Below, piece after piece: positions 33,582-41,771 of a stretch of DNA of 64,000 nucleotides (positions are counted from its first letter, which is position 1; the number at the start of each line of letters is the position of its first letter). Position numbers and translations under genes: made by a program. A model generated the notes under the pieces. It worked only from the letters and a program-made list of their open reading frames with translations, made no database searches and had not been told where the DNA came from. The DNA comes from Gordonia sp. OPL2 (GTDB lineage: Bacteria > Actinomycetota > Actinomycetes > Mycobacteriales > Mycobacteriaceae). The stretch spans positions 1 to 64,000 of the forward strand of contig NZ_RKME01000004.1 of NCBI RefSeq assembly GCF_003797825.1, given 5' to 3'.

Positions 33582-33995
33582 GTGACCGACGGACCGCCAT
33601 CGCCCGACGTCCCCGACGACATCGCCGAACTCGCCGGCCGGCTGTTCGACATGGCCCGTGCCGGCGACGTCGAGACGTTGCGCGCCTACCTCGGCGCGGG
33701 TGTCCCCGCCGACCTGCGCAATCAGTCCGGCGACACCTTGCTGATGCTCGCCGCGTATCACGGTTCCGCGCCGACGGTGGCGATGCTCCTCGAGGCCGGC
33801 GCCGACGTCGACCTCGCCAACGACAAGGGTCAGACACCGTTGGCGGGTGCGGTGTTCAAGGGCTTCGACGACGTCGTCGAGACGCTCGTGCATGGCGGGG
33901 CCGACCCGTATGCCGGCACCCCGACGGCGCACGATGCGGCGCAGATGTTCGGTCGCGCCGACTACGTGCGGTTCTGGCAACCCGACCTCCAGTAG
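33582..33995 (+). CDS. ankyrin-repeat protein
   Basis: 137 residues made of about three ankyrin repeats: [42 protein letters not shown], then [45 protein letters not shown], ending in a partial repeat. It is probably a cytoplasmic binding partner with no catalytic residues. GTG 33582 is chosen because a leaderless -10 precedes it; an ATG at 33534 would add 16 residues. The TAG stop forms part of the serS -10 element, so the gene is tightly linked to serS. Confidence 0.8.
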   Translation: MTDGPPSPDVPDDIAELAGRLFDMARAGDVETLRAYLGAGVPADLRNQSGDTLLMLAAYHGSAPTVAMLLEAGADVDLANDKGQTPLAGAVFKGFDDVVETLVHGGADPYAGTPTAHDAAQMFGRADYVRFWQPDLQ

Positions 33996-33998
33996 GGT
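33993..33998 (+). promoter_or_regulatory. serS -10 element built into the ankyrin stop codon
   Basis: TAGGGT begins with the TAG stop of the ankyrin gene and lies 7 bases before the serS GTG at 34006. There is no ribosome site in the 10-bp gap, so a leaderless serS transcript is predicted. Confidence 0.5.
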
Positions 33999-34005
33999 TT
34001 CAGAC

Positions 34006-35262
34006 GTGATCGACCTCAAGATTCTGCGTGAGAACCCAGACCTCGTGCGTACATCGCAGCGGACCCGGGGAGAGGATCCCGGGCTGGTCGATGCCCTCCT
34101 CGATGCCGACTCCGCCCGGCGGGCGGCCATCGTCGAGGCCGATGCACTCCGGTCCGAGCAGAAAGCGCTCGGCAAGCAGGTCGGCAAGGCGCAGGGCGAG
34201 GAGAAGACCGCGCTCCTCGCGCAGGGCAAGGAACTCGCCGAACAGGTGAAGGCGGCCGTCGCACGGCAATCCGCCGCCGACGAGGCGGCCACGGCCGCCC
34301 ATCGGGCCATCTCGAACCTGGTGCAGGACGGTGCGCCGGCCGGCGGCGAGGACGATTACGTCGTGCTCGAGCACGTGGGCACGCCGCGCGAGATCACCGA
34401 TCCCAAGGACCATCTCGAACTCGGCGAGTCGCTGGGTCTGCTCGACATGGAGCGCGGCGCCAAGGTGTCCGGCTCGCGCTTCTACTTCCTGACCGGGCAG
34501 GGCGCGCTGCTGCAGCTCGGTCTGCTGAACATGGCGGCCCAGAAGGCGGTCGCCAACGGCTTCACACTGATGATCCCGCCGGTGCTCGTGCGCCCGGAGA
34601 TCATGGGCGGCACCGGATTCCTCGGCGCGCACGCCGACGAGATCTATCACCTCGCCGACGACGACCTCTACCTCGTCGGCACCTCCGAGGTGCCGCTCGC
34701 GGGCTATCACTCCGACGAGATCATCGATCTCGCCGACGGACCCAAACGCTATGCCGGCTGGTCGAGCTGCTTCCGGCGCGAGGCGGGCAGCTACGGCAAG
34801 GACACGCGCGGCATTATCCGGGTGCACCAGTTCGACAAGGTCGAGGGCTTCATCTACTGCAAGCCCGAGGACGCCGCCGACGAACACCAGAAGCTGCTGG
34901 CCTGGGAGAGAGAGATGCTCGCCGCGATCGACGTGCCGTACCGGGTCATCGACGTCGCGGGCGGCGACCTCGGGTCGTCGGCGGCCCGCAAGTACGACTG
35001 CGAGGCCTGGGTCCCGACGCAGAACACCTATCGGGAGCTGACGTCGACGTCGAACTGCACGACCTTCCAGGCCCGGCGCCTGTCCATCCGGTATCGCGAC
35101 GAGCAGGGCAAACCGCAGGTCGCGGCGACCCTGAACGGGACGCTCGCGACGACGCGGTGGATCGTCGCCATCCTCGAGAACCATCAGCAGCCCGACGGTT
35201 CGGTGATCCTGCCGCCCGAGCTCGCGCGGTTCGTGGGGACCGACCACCTCACGCCGAAGTGA
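34006..35262 (+). CDS. serS: seryl-tRNA synthetase
   Basis: 418 residues, full length. It charges tRNA-Ser (and tRNA-Sec if present). The N-terminal coiled-coil arm (about 30-100) has Lys/Glu/Ala heptads that grip the long variable arm of tRNA. The class II core shows motif 2 ([21 protein letters not shown]) and motif 3 ([18 protein letters not shown]), with [10 protein letters not shown] between for serine binding. It begins at GTG 34006 ([15 protein letters not shown], the family start). The gene lies 13 bp before a DMT transporter gene, possibly co-transcribed. Confidence 0.97.
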   Translation: MIDLKILRENPDLVRTSQRTRGEDPGLVDALLDADSARRAAIVEADALRSEQKALGKQVGKAQGEEKTALLAQGKELAEQVKAAVARQSAADEAATAAHRAISNLVQDGAPAGGEDDYVVLEHVGTPREITDPKDHLELGESLGLLDMERGAKVSGSRFYFLTGQGALLQLGLLNMAAQKAVANGFTLMIPPVLVRPEIMGGTGFLGAHADEIYHLADDDLYLVGTSEVPLAGYHSDEIIDLADGPKRYAGWSSCFRREAGSYGKDTRGIIRVHQFDKVEGFIYCKPEDAADEHQKLLAWEREMLAAIDVPYRVIDVAGGDLGSSAARKYDCEAWVPTQNTYRELTSTSNCTTFQARRLSIRYRDEQGKPQVAATLNGTLATTRWIVAILENHQQPDGSVILPPELARFVGTDHLTPK

Positions 35263-35275
35263 CCCCGCACCGACC

Positions 35276-36214
35276 ATGACCGCGGGAATCGTCATCGCGG
35301 TGATCGGCTCGTTCGCGTTCGCCGCCGCCGCAGTACTCCAGGCACTCGGGGCCGATCAGGTCGCACAGCGTGCGGCGGTCCGCGAAGAGCGGCGCCGGTC
35401 GTCGAAAGCCCATCCGTCGCTGCGGTCGACCCTCGCGACCATGCTGACCGTGCCGTTCCTGGTCGGGTTCGTCTTCGACATCGTCGGATTCGTGTCGACG
35501 ATCCTGTCGGCGCGGCTGATCCCGTTGTTCTTGTCGCAGACCATCATCTCGGCCCGTCTGGTCGCGACCGCGCTGCTGGCGATGGTGGTCCTCCACGTCT
35601 CGCTGAAGCCGCGGGACTGGATCGCGGGGACAGTCGTGGTGGCCTCGCTCGTACTGCTCGCGGTGTCGGCGGGACGAGAGGGCGTCGAGAACGACCCGTG
35701 GATGGCGTGGGCCGTGCTCATCGCGGGTCCGGCGCTCATCGGGGTCGGCGTGATCGTGATGCGCACCGTCCACAAGCATCTCGCCGCCGCCACCGGGCTG
35801 ATCGCCGGCGCGGTGTTCGGCGTCATGGCGGTCGCCTCCCGCATCCTCGACGGGCTCGACCCGTTCGACGCCGGCGCGCTGTTCACCGACCCCGCCCTGT
35901 ACGCGTTGCTGATCAGCGGGATCGGCGGCTTCTATCTCTTCACCGTCGCGTTGCAGACCGGGTCGGTCAACGGTGCCGCCGCAGCACTGGTCGTCGGGCA
36001 GACGGTGCTGCCCGGTGCGGTCGGCATCATCTTCCTCGGCGACGTGACGCGGGCGGGGTGGGGTCCGGTCGCCATCGTCGCGTTCGTCGCGGCGGTGCTC
36101 GGAGGGGTGGCGCTGGCATCGTCCGGAGCCGTGACCGCCGTCGAGACGGCCGACGCCACGAATCTGCCCCGCGGCTACGGGCATCCGCCGCGGGACGTCA
36201 CCCGGTCACGGTGA
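35276..36214 (+). CDS. DMT-type 10-TM transporter, copy 1
   Basis: 312 residues with about nine or ten TM helices in two halves, like EamA/DMT permeases. Landmarks are VLQALGADQVAQRA, LFLSQTIISARLVATA and the highly conserved GGFYLFTVALQTGSVNGAAAALVVGQTVLPGAVGI. It is closely related to the gene at 36659, so a duplication is clear. The solute is unknown. It lies 13 bp after serS. Its C-terminal end overlaps the tail of the DUF1801 gene on the other strand by 17 bp. Confidence 0.82.
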   Translation: MTAGIVIAVIGSFAFAAAAVLQALGADQVAQRAAVREERRRSSKAHPSLRSTLATMLTVPFLVGFVFDIVGFVSTILSARLIPLFLSQTIISARLVATALLAMVVLHVSLKPRDWIAGTVVVASLVLLAVSAGREGVENDPWMAWAVLIAGPALIGVGVIVMRTVHKHLAAATGLIAGAVFGVMAVASRILDGLDPFDAGALFTDPALYALLISGIGGFYLFTVALQTGSVNGAAAALVVGQTVLPGAVGIIFLGDVTRAGWGPVAIVAFVAAVLGGVALASSGAVTAVETADATNLPRGYGHPPRDVTRSR

Positions 36215-36623
36215 TGTCGGCACCGTCGATGTCGTCGTCGACGACGTGGCGGTACGACGCGGCGAGGATGTCGCGCAACACTTCTCGGTCGACCGCCTCG
36301 ACGTCCTTCAGGTAGAGGCAACCGCGACCGGTGGTGTGCGGGCCGAGGACCTCGAGTGACTCGAGGTGGGCGTCGATCCCGTCGAGAAGGTAGACCGTCG
36401 TCGCCGACTTGCGGGCGGCGAACCCGATGATCGGTGAATCCCCGTCGGTGCCGGTCGGATACCGGTAGTGGCAGGCACCGAAGCCGACGATCGTGCCCCA
36501 GAGCTGTGGCTCGTGACCGGAGACCTCGCGCAGTATCTCGACCAGTGTCTCCGCATCGCGCTGCCGCTTGGCCGGCGACACCTCGGCGAGGTGGGCGTCG
36601 ACGTCACCGCCGGTGGGTTTCAT
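36198..36623 (-). CDS. DUF1801 protein
   Basis: 141 residues of the DUF1801 (YdhG-like) fold. Landmarks are VSPAKRQRDAETLVEILREVSGHEPQLWG, then TIVGFGACHYRY, PIIGFAARKSATTVYLLDG and GRGCLYLKDVEAVDREVLRDIL. The family is related to frataxin-like and iron-chaperone-like proteins, but its function is not established. The ATG at 36623 is preferred over one seven codons upstream because the family starts there. It lies antisense between the two duplicated DMT genes. Confidence 0.82.
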   Translation of the reverse strand: MKPTGGDVDAHLAEVSPAKRQRDAETLVEILREVSGHEPQLWGTIVGFGACHYRYPTGTDGDSPIIGFAARKSATTVYLLDGIDAHLESLEVLGPHTTGRGCLYLKDVEAVDREVLRDILAASYRHVVDDDIDGADITVTG

Positions 36624-36658
36624 GCCCCGAATCGTAGCGGGCACGCGATACTGAACCG

Positions 36659-37525
36659 ATGCTCATCGGGATCATCGCGGCCGTCGTCGCGGCACTGGCC
36701 TACGGGACCGCGTCCGTGCTGCAGGCGCACGGTGCCCAGAGCGTCGCCGAGCCGACCACCGGGGACGACGGGCCGGGCGCCTCGCACGCGCCGACCCTGC
36801 GGTCGACCATCACCGCGATGCTGACGGTCTCGTTCCTGGCGGGCATGGCGCTCGACGGTTTCGGGTTCGTCGGAAACCTGATCGCCGCGCGCGAGCTGCC
36901 CCTGTTCCTCGCCCAACCGATCGTCAGCGCGAACCTCGTGGTGACCGCGGTGCTGGCCGCGCTCTTCCTGCACGTCCGCCTGCGGACGGTCGACCGGATC
37001 GCGATCGGGGTGGTCGTCGTCGCGCTGGTGGTGCTGGGGTTGGTGTCGGCCGACGAGGGGCACGGTCACGACGGCACGTGGTTGCACTGGACGGTGCTGG
37101 TGCTCGGCGCCGCACTGATCGGCGGTGGACTGGCCATGCTGCAGCTGCCCGGTGCACGGGTGGCGGTGGTCGCGGGTCTGCTGGCGGGCATCGTGTTCGG
37201 GGTGATGGCGGTGGCGGTGCGGATCGTGCACGGCCTCGACCCGTTCTCGCCGGGTGAGCTGCTCACCGACCCGGCGGCATACGCCGTCGTGGTCTGCGGT
37301 GTCGGTGGCTTCTATCTGTTCACGGTCGCATTGCAGACCGGCTCGGTGAACGGTGCCGCCGCGGCACTCGTCGTCGGCGAGACGGTCGTGCCCGGCGCCG
37401 TCGGCATCGCGCTGCTCGGCGATGCGACGCGATCGGGGTGGATGCCGGTGGCGGTGATCGCCTTCATCGCGGCCGTCGCCGGTGCGGTGATCGTGGCGTC
37501 TTCACCCGCGGTGCCGCAGGGCTGA
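36659..37525 (+). CDS. DMT-type 10-TM transporter, copy 2
   Basis: 288 residues, a paralog of the gene at 35276. The signature GGFYLFTVALQTGSVNGAA is identical and the same VLQAHGAQSVAEP and LFLAQPIVSANLV elements occur. A His-rich loop (EGHGHDGTWLHW) distinguishes it. It is probably a drug/metabolite-type permease with ten TM helices. A GATACT hexamer lies 6 bases before the ATG, hinting at a separate leaderless promoter. Confidence 0.82.
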   Translation: MLIGIIAAVVAALAYGTASVLQAHGAQSVAEPTTGDDGPGASHAPTLRSTITAMLTVSFLAGMALDGFGFVGNLIAARELPLFLAQPIVSANLVVTAVLAALFLHVRLRTVDRIAIGVVVVALVVLGLVSADEGHGHDGTWLHWTVLVLGAALIGGGLAMLQLPGARVAVVAGLLAGIVFGVMAVAVRIVHGLDPFSPGELLTDPAAYAVVVCGVGGFYLFTVALQTGSVNGAAAALVVGETVVPGAVGIALLGDATRSGWMPVAVIAFIAAVAGAVIVASSPAVPQG

Positions 37526-37658
37526 GGCGAGCCGGCTTGCCACCGGAACGACGCCGGGAGTCGCCGACACCGCTCCGGTGACCCCCAACTACCGGTATGT
37601 GAGAACAATCCGTTCCACATTGCGGAGAAGGTAGCACGACGGTTCGCCACGAGCAACG

Positions 37659-37682
37659 CACACGCTGCTGGTCAGACGTGTG
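37659..37682 (+). terminator. possible terminator hairpin after DMT copy 2
   Basis: CACACG (37659-37664) and CGTGTG (37677-37682) enclose 12 bases and are followed by TTAAGT. It lies in the 188-bp convergent gap before the TetR gene. The stem is short, so this is tentative. Confidence 0.3.
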
Positions 37683-37713
37683 TTAAGTCACGTGTGCGAG
37701 GAATGCGTCGCGG

Positions 37714-38355
37714 TCAGGCGTGAGAGGTGGGTGCCCGCGCTGCGGCCAGCGCCAGGATCACTCCCACGAGCATGGAGACCACGGTGTCGCGGTCCGGGCG
37801 TGGATCGCTCTTGGCCCATAGGTGACCGGCCTCGGTCAGCGCGCCGATGAAGATCATGGCCTCGTAGTCGAAACCGAACTCCGAGTCCGACAGGTCGGCG
37901 AACTCGGCCGCGGCAGCCGAGAAGAACGTCATCCACTCGCGGCGCGCCTCGAACCGGTGTGCCTCCACGCGGGTGCTGACCCCGCCGACCTCGATGAACG
38001 CGATGCGCATCCGGCGCGGATCGGCCGCCACCGAGTCGAAGAAGGCCGCCACCGCGGGACGGACGCGCTCCTCCAACGGCGGATTCGGCCGATCGACCGA
38101 CGCGAATGCCGCCAACACTGCGGCCCGCGCCTCGGCATGGATCATGTCGTAGACCGCGATCAGCAGATCCTCGCGGGTCTCGAACAATTCGTAGAACTGT
38201 CGCCGGGACAGTCCGGCGCCCGAGCAGATCGCGGAGACGGTGCCGCCGGCGTAGCCGAGCGTGCCGAACACCTCCAGCGCCGCCGTCATGAATCGCTCAC
38301 GCCGTTCGGCGCTGCGTTCGGCCACCGACTGGCCGCGGTAAGAGCGTTGCGCCAC
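37714..38355 (-). CDS. TetR-family regulator
   Basis: About 213 residues from GTG 38355. The N-terminal HTH reads RRERFMTAALEVFGTLGYAGGTVSAICSGAGLSRRQFYELFETREDLLIAVYDMI, the standard TetR form. The C-terminal ligand domain is helical and the last 20 residues are hydrophobic. The frame is open 50 codons further, but the preceding residues are basic and not family-like. It is 67 bp downstream of the MBL-Rieske gene on the same strand, so it may be co-transcribed with it and control it. Confidence 0.85.
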   Translation of the reverse strand: MAQRSYRGQSVAERSAERRERFMTAALEVFGTLGYAGGTVSAICSGAGLSRRQFYELFETREDLLIAVYDMIHAEARAAVLAAFASVDRPNPPLEERVRPAVAAFFDSVAADPRRMRIAFIEVGGVSTRVEAHRFEARREWMTFFSAAAAEFADLSDSEFGFDYEAMIFIGALTEAGHLWAKSDPRPDRDTVVSMLVGVILALAAARAPTSHA

Positions 38356-38422
38356 TGTGCGTCTCGCGTCTCTAGGAGGTGTGTGCGTCTTGTGGGTTCT
38401 GCGGTGGCGGTGAAGCCGTCGC

Positions 38423-40000
38423 TCAGGACTCGAGTCGCTCGGCCCGCAACTCGTGCCCCTTGGAGGTGAGGCAGCGTCCGGTCGGCAGATCCCATTGCCA
38501 GCCATGCAGATTGCACGTCAGCTTCTCGCCCTCGATGACGCCGAACTTCGACAGGTCGGCCTTGAGGTGCGGGCAGCGACGCTGGATCTCCCAGCCGTCC
38601 TTGGTGATCGACGCCGAGTCGTCGTGTGCCTCGGAGAACCAGCCATCGGCGTAGGCGATCCGTTCGTCGGTGAGGCACTTGAAGAACGTGTAGAGGTACT
38701 CGTTGTAACCGCCGATCCGCCACGTGGTGAATCGGGTGGACAGGAAGATCGTGTTCACCCAGTCCGGCTCGTTGTCGCGCAACACCGTGCGCACCAACTC
38801 CGGTGCGATGCGGAAACCATAGCGGTACTTGCCTTCCCGCTCCTTCGGTTCGCGCACGATCCGGTTGGGGAAGTCGAGCACGACGGTCTGGTCACCCATC
38901 ACCAGGCCGACCGGGTAGCCGATGCCGTCGCAGATGAGATCGGACTGCGCCATGATCGGCTCGAACACCTGACGGAGCGGCTCGAGCAGTGGTTCGCCGT
39001 CGTCGGCGGCCCAGGTGGCCTTGTCGGCGGCGATGACCGGCGCGAACTTCTCCTTCATCCGCTCGAGGTAGGCGCGCTTGTTCTCGCCGAACACCTCGTG
39101 CGGCGCAAACGGGTGAGACACCTCGTTGAGGGTCGGGCCGGTGAAGTCGGCGACCGACCCGGACACCATCATCAGACCGCGATGCTTCTCCCCGTCGTCG
39201 GTGCCGTGGATGCGCATCTGCTCCAGGAACGTCTCCTGATCCGGGAAGATCGAGGTGACGTCGGCGCTCTCTGCGGAGCCGAAGTCGTTGAGCCCGAACA
39301 GGTCGTCGTCGAGGAACATCGGCGGCCCCGCCGAGGGGACCACCCACGTCGCGCCGACCTGCTCGATGTAGGACCGCGCGCGATCCATTCCGCGCTGACG
39401 CTTCTGCGCCGCGAAGTTCGCCTTCGACTTGCGCGGGATGTCGTAGACCATCGGGTACCAGATCGCGCCCGAGTACTGGAGCAGGTGGACGTCGACGTGA
39501 CCGAACGCCTCGTCGACGACGTCCAGATCGATGGGGCGGGCGTCGTTCATGTTGAACACGGTCGTCTCACCGTCGGAGACGATGAGGCCGCTGTCGCCGA
39601 TGGGCCCGTCGGCGGGGGCACGCAACGCGATGATCATCACGTCGAGCGAACCCTTGGGGCCGGAGACCGTCGTCTTCACCGAGTCCTCGGTCTCCACGAA
39701 GGTGTGGAAGCCGAGTCGCTCGAGTTCGCGCCTGAGGTCGGGCACCGGGTAGTCGGGGAGCAGGACGGTCGCGTCCTTGTTGATGTTCTCCCGGAGGTTC
39801 TGCTCGTCGAAGTGATCGCGGTGCAGATGGGAGACATACAGGTAGTCGCAGTCGCCGAGGGCTTTCCAGTCCAGTTCCGAGTTGTCCGGGAACGGCACCC
39901 AGGAGGCGAAGTACGCAGGGTTCACCCAGGGATCGCAGAGGATGGAACCGGCGCTCGTCTGGATGTGGAAGCCGGCGTGTCCGACGCTGGTGATCTGCAC
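38423..40000 (-). CDS. MBL-fold plus Rieske [2Fe-2S] fusion protein
   Basis: 525 residues joining two domains. The N-terminal metallo-beta-lactamase domain has a metal site SHLHRDH (H58, H60, D62, H63) and, like UlaG-type enzymes, starts with SVGHAGFHI. A C-terminal Rieske domain carries CPH (C476, H478) and CNLHGW (C496, H499), the full [2Fe-2S] ligand set. The middle 200 residues are acidic and Trp/Asp-rich. The combination recalls CMP-N-acetylneuraminate hydroxylase, but here the Rieske domain is at the C-terminus. A redox-coupled hydrolase or oxygenase is likely; the substrate is unknown. No reductase partner is adjacent. Confidence 0.85.
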   Translation of the reverse strand: MQITSVGHAGFHIQTSAGSILCDPWVNPAYFASWVPFPDNSELDWKALGDCDYLYVSHLHRDHFDEQNLRENINKDATVLLPDYPVPDLRRELERLGFHTFVETEDSVKTTVSGPKGSLDVMIIALRAPADGPIGDSGLIVSDGETTVFNMNDARPIDLDVVDEAFGHVDVHLLQYSGAIWYPMVYDIPRKSKANFAAQKRQRGMDRARSYIEQVGATWVVPSAGPPMFLDDDLFGLNDFGSAESADVTSIFPDQETFLEQMRIHGTDDGEKHRGLMMVSGSVADFTGPTLNEVSHPFAPHEVFGENKRAYLERMKEKFAPVIAADKATWAADDGEPLLEPLRQVFEPIMAQSDLICDGIGYPVGLVMGDQTVVLDFPNRIVREPKEREGKYRYGFRIAPELVRTVLRDNEPDWVNTIFLSTRFTTWRIGGYNEYLYTFFKCLTDERIAYADGWFSEAHDDSASITKDGWEIQRRCPHLKADLSKFGVIEGEKLTCNLHGWQWDLPTGRCLTSKGHELRAERLES

Positions 40001-40158
40001 GGATGGGCCTTTCGTGGGCAGTGCGCTGGGCTGCGCAGGTGACGCTCTCGATCTACCAATCTAACGACCGGGCCGCGGTCGTGTCGTGGGCCGTAGGTCC
40101 GTCGGGTCCGCCACGTGACGGGCGTCATGCTCGGTCCCGTGGGGATTGCGGCCCTGGC

Positions 40159-40164
40159 TAAGCT
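40159..40164 (+). promoter_or_regulatory. -10 element for leaderless acyltransferase 1 transcript
   Basis: TAAGCT is 6 bases before the ATG at 40171, with no ribosome site. Confidence 0.5.
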
Positions 40165-40170
40165 CGTCCC

Positions 40171-40941
40171 ATGGAACCCGTCTACGACACCGTGATCACG
40201 ACTGCCCGCCTGTTGTGGCTGGCCGAGGGCCTGAAGTTCGAGGTGTCCGGCGTCGAGAACGTGCCGAAGGACGGTCCCGGTGTGGTCGCGATCAACCACA
40301 CGGGATACATGGACTTCACCTATGCCGGCATCCCGGCGTTCCTGCAGGGGCGTCGCAAGGTGCGCTTCATGGCGAAGAAGGAGGTCTTCGACAACAAGAT
40401 CTCCGGACCCATCATGCGAGCGCTCAAGCACATCCCGGTCGACCGGTCCAGCGGCGCGGACAGCTACCGCGCAGCCGTCGACTACCTCAAGCGCGGCGAG
40501 CTCGTCGGCGTCTACCCGGAGGCCACCATCAGCCGCAGTTTCGAGCTGAAGGAGTTCAAGTCGGGTGCGGCCCGCATGGCCGTGGAGTCCGGCGCACCGA
40601 TCATCCCGACCGTGATCTGGGGTGCGCAGCGTGTCTGGACGAAGGGCCACCCGAAGAATCTCGGGCGGAGCAACGTCAAGATCCTGATCGGCGTGGCCGA
40701 GCCGGTCGAGCCGGTCGGTGAGCCCAACGAGATCACCGCACGCCTGCACAAGGTCATGGGCGAGAAGCTGCTGGAACTCCAAGACGCCTACGGCGAGCAC
40801 CCGAAGGGTGAGTACTGGGTGCCGGCACGTCTCGGCGGGTCGGCTCCGACCCTGGAGGAGGCCAACCGGCTCGACGCCGAGGAACAGGCGGAACGTGCTG
40901 CTCGACGAGCCGAGCGCGAGGCCGGCGGCGACGTGTCCTGA
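40171..40941 (+). CDS. lysophospholipid acyltransferase-like, copy 1 (PlsC family)
   Basis: 256 residues, 1-acylglycerol-3-phosphate acyltransferase family. The catalytic HxxxxD motif is NHTGYMDFTYA, and the later VYPEATISRS stands where PlsC has its EGTRS-type motif. ELKEFKSGAARMA and PIIPTVIWGAQRVWTK follow. It should acylate a glycerol-phosphate or glycolipid acceptor at the membrane. The C-terminus is a charged helix (EEQAERAARRAEREA). A homolog follows directly, and the order matches Rv3814c-Rv3816c with the HAD Rv3813c. Confidence 0.88.
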   Translation: MEPVYDTVITTARLLWLAEGLKFEVSGVENVPKDGPGVVAINHTGYMDFTYAGIPAFLQGRRKVRFMAKKEVFDNKISGPIMRALKHIPVDRSSGADSYRAAVDYLKRGELVGVYPEATISRSFELKEFKSGAARMAVESGAPIIPTVIWGAQRVWTKGHPKNLGRSNVKILIGVAEPVEPVGEPNEITARLHKVMGEKLLELQDAYGEHPKGEYWVPARLGGSAPTLEEANRLDAEEQAERAARRAEREAGGDVS

Positions 40942-40954
40942 TCGGCGCCCCCGC

Positions 40955-40960
40955 TACCCT
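40955..40960 (+). promoter_or_regulatory. -10 element for leaderless acyltransferase 2 transcript
   Basis: TACCCT is 7 bases before the ATG at 40968, with no ribosome site. It lies in the 26-bp gap after copy 1. Confidence 0.45.
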
Positions 40961-40967
40961 GACAACC

Positions 40968-41771
40968 ATGGAACCGGTCTACCGGACCCTCGAGATCATC
41001 GCGCACGGTCTCGTGCGTGCCCAGGGTCTCGACCTGCGCTTCTCCGGGCTGGAGAACATCCCGCGCACCGGCGGGGCCGTGCTGACGGTGAACCACACCA
41101 GCTACGTCGACTTCCTGCCCGCGGCGCTCGGCATGTACCGGGCCGGTCGTCGGACCCGGTACATGATCAAGTCCGAGGTGATGGACGTCGCGATCATGCG
41201 CTTCCTGGTCAACCACACCAAGACGGTTCCGGTGAACCGGTCCGCCGGCGCGGACGCGTACCGCCTCGCGGTCGAGGAACTGATCGACGGTGAGATCGTC
41301 GCGGTGTATCCGGAGTCGACGATCAGCCGGAGCTTCGAGCTCAAGGAGTTCAAGTCGGGCGCGGTCCGCATGGCCGCCGAGGCAGGGGTGCCGATCGTGC
41401 CGTCGATCGTCTGGGGTGCCCAGCGGCAATGGACCAAGACCGAGACCGGCTCCCGAAACATCGGTCGGAGTCGACTGCCGGTGGCGGTGCGGTACGGCTC
41501 GCCGCTGACCGTCGCTGCCGACGAGCCACCGGAGGCGGCGACCGCCCGCCTGCGAGAGAGCATGACCACCCTGCTGCACACGGTGCAGGACGAGTACGGA
41601 CCGCATCCCGCCGGAGAGTTCTGGGTCCCGTCCCGACTCGGCGGGTCGGCCCCGACGCCCGAGGAGGCGCACGTGATCGAGGACGATGAGGCGGCCCGCA
41701 AGGCGGCGGCCCGGGCAGCCAGGGAGAAGGCAGCCGGAGATAGAGCAGCCAGAGAGCAGGACGGCCGGTGA
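40968..41771 (+). CDS. lysophospholipid acyltransferase-like, copy 2 (PlsC family)
   Basis: 267 residues and a clear paralog of the preceding gene. HxxxxD is in NHTSYVDFLPA. The VYPESTISRSFELKEFKSGA segment is nearly identical to copy 1. The C-terminal tail is Ala/Lys-rich (RKAAARAAREKAAGD). Substrate specificity is unknown; the differences between the copies lie mainly in the first 100 residues. The stop overlaps the start of the HAD gene by 4 bp. Confidence 0.88.
   Translation: MEPVYRTLEIIAHGLVRAQGLDLRFSGLENIPRTGGAVLTVNHTSYVDFLPAALGMYRAGRRTRYMIKSEVMDVAIMRFLVNHTKTVPVNRSAGADAYRLAVEELIDGEIVAVYPESTISRSFELKEFKSGAVRMAAEAGVPIVPSIVWGAQRQWTKTETGSRNIGRSRLPVAVRYGSPLTVAADEPPEAATARLRESMTTLLHTVQDEYGPHPAGEFWVPSRLGGSAPTPEEAHVIEDDEAARKAAARAAREKAAGDRAAREQDGR

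Noticed and set aside
37526..37713. A gene in the gap between the second DMT gene and the TetR gene
   Set aside because: No frame has coding bias; only a short hairpin and repeated ACGTGTG words are seen.
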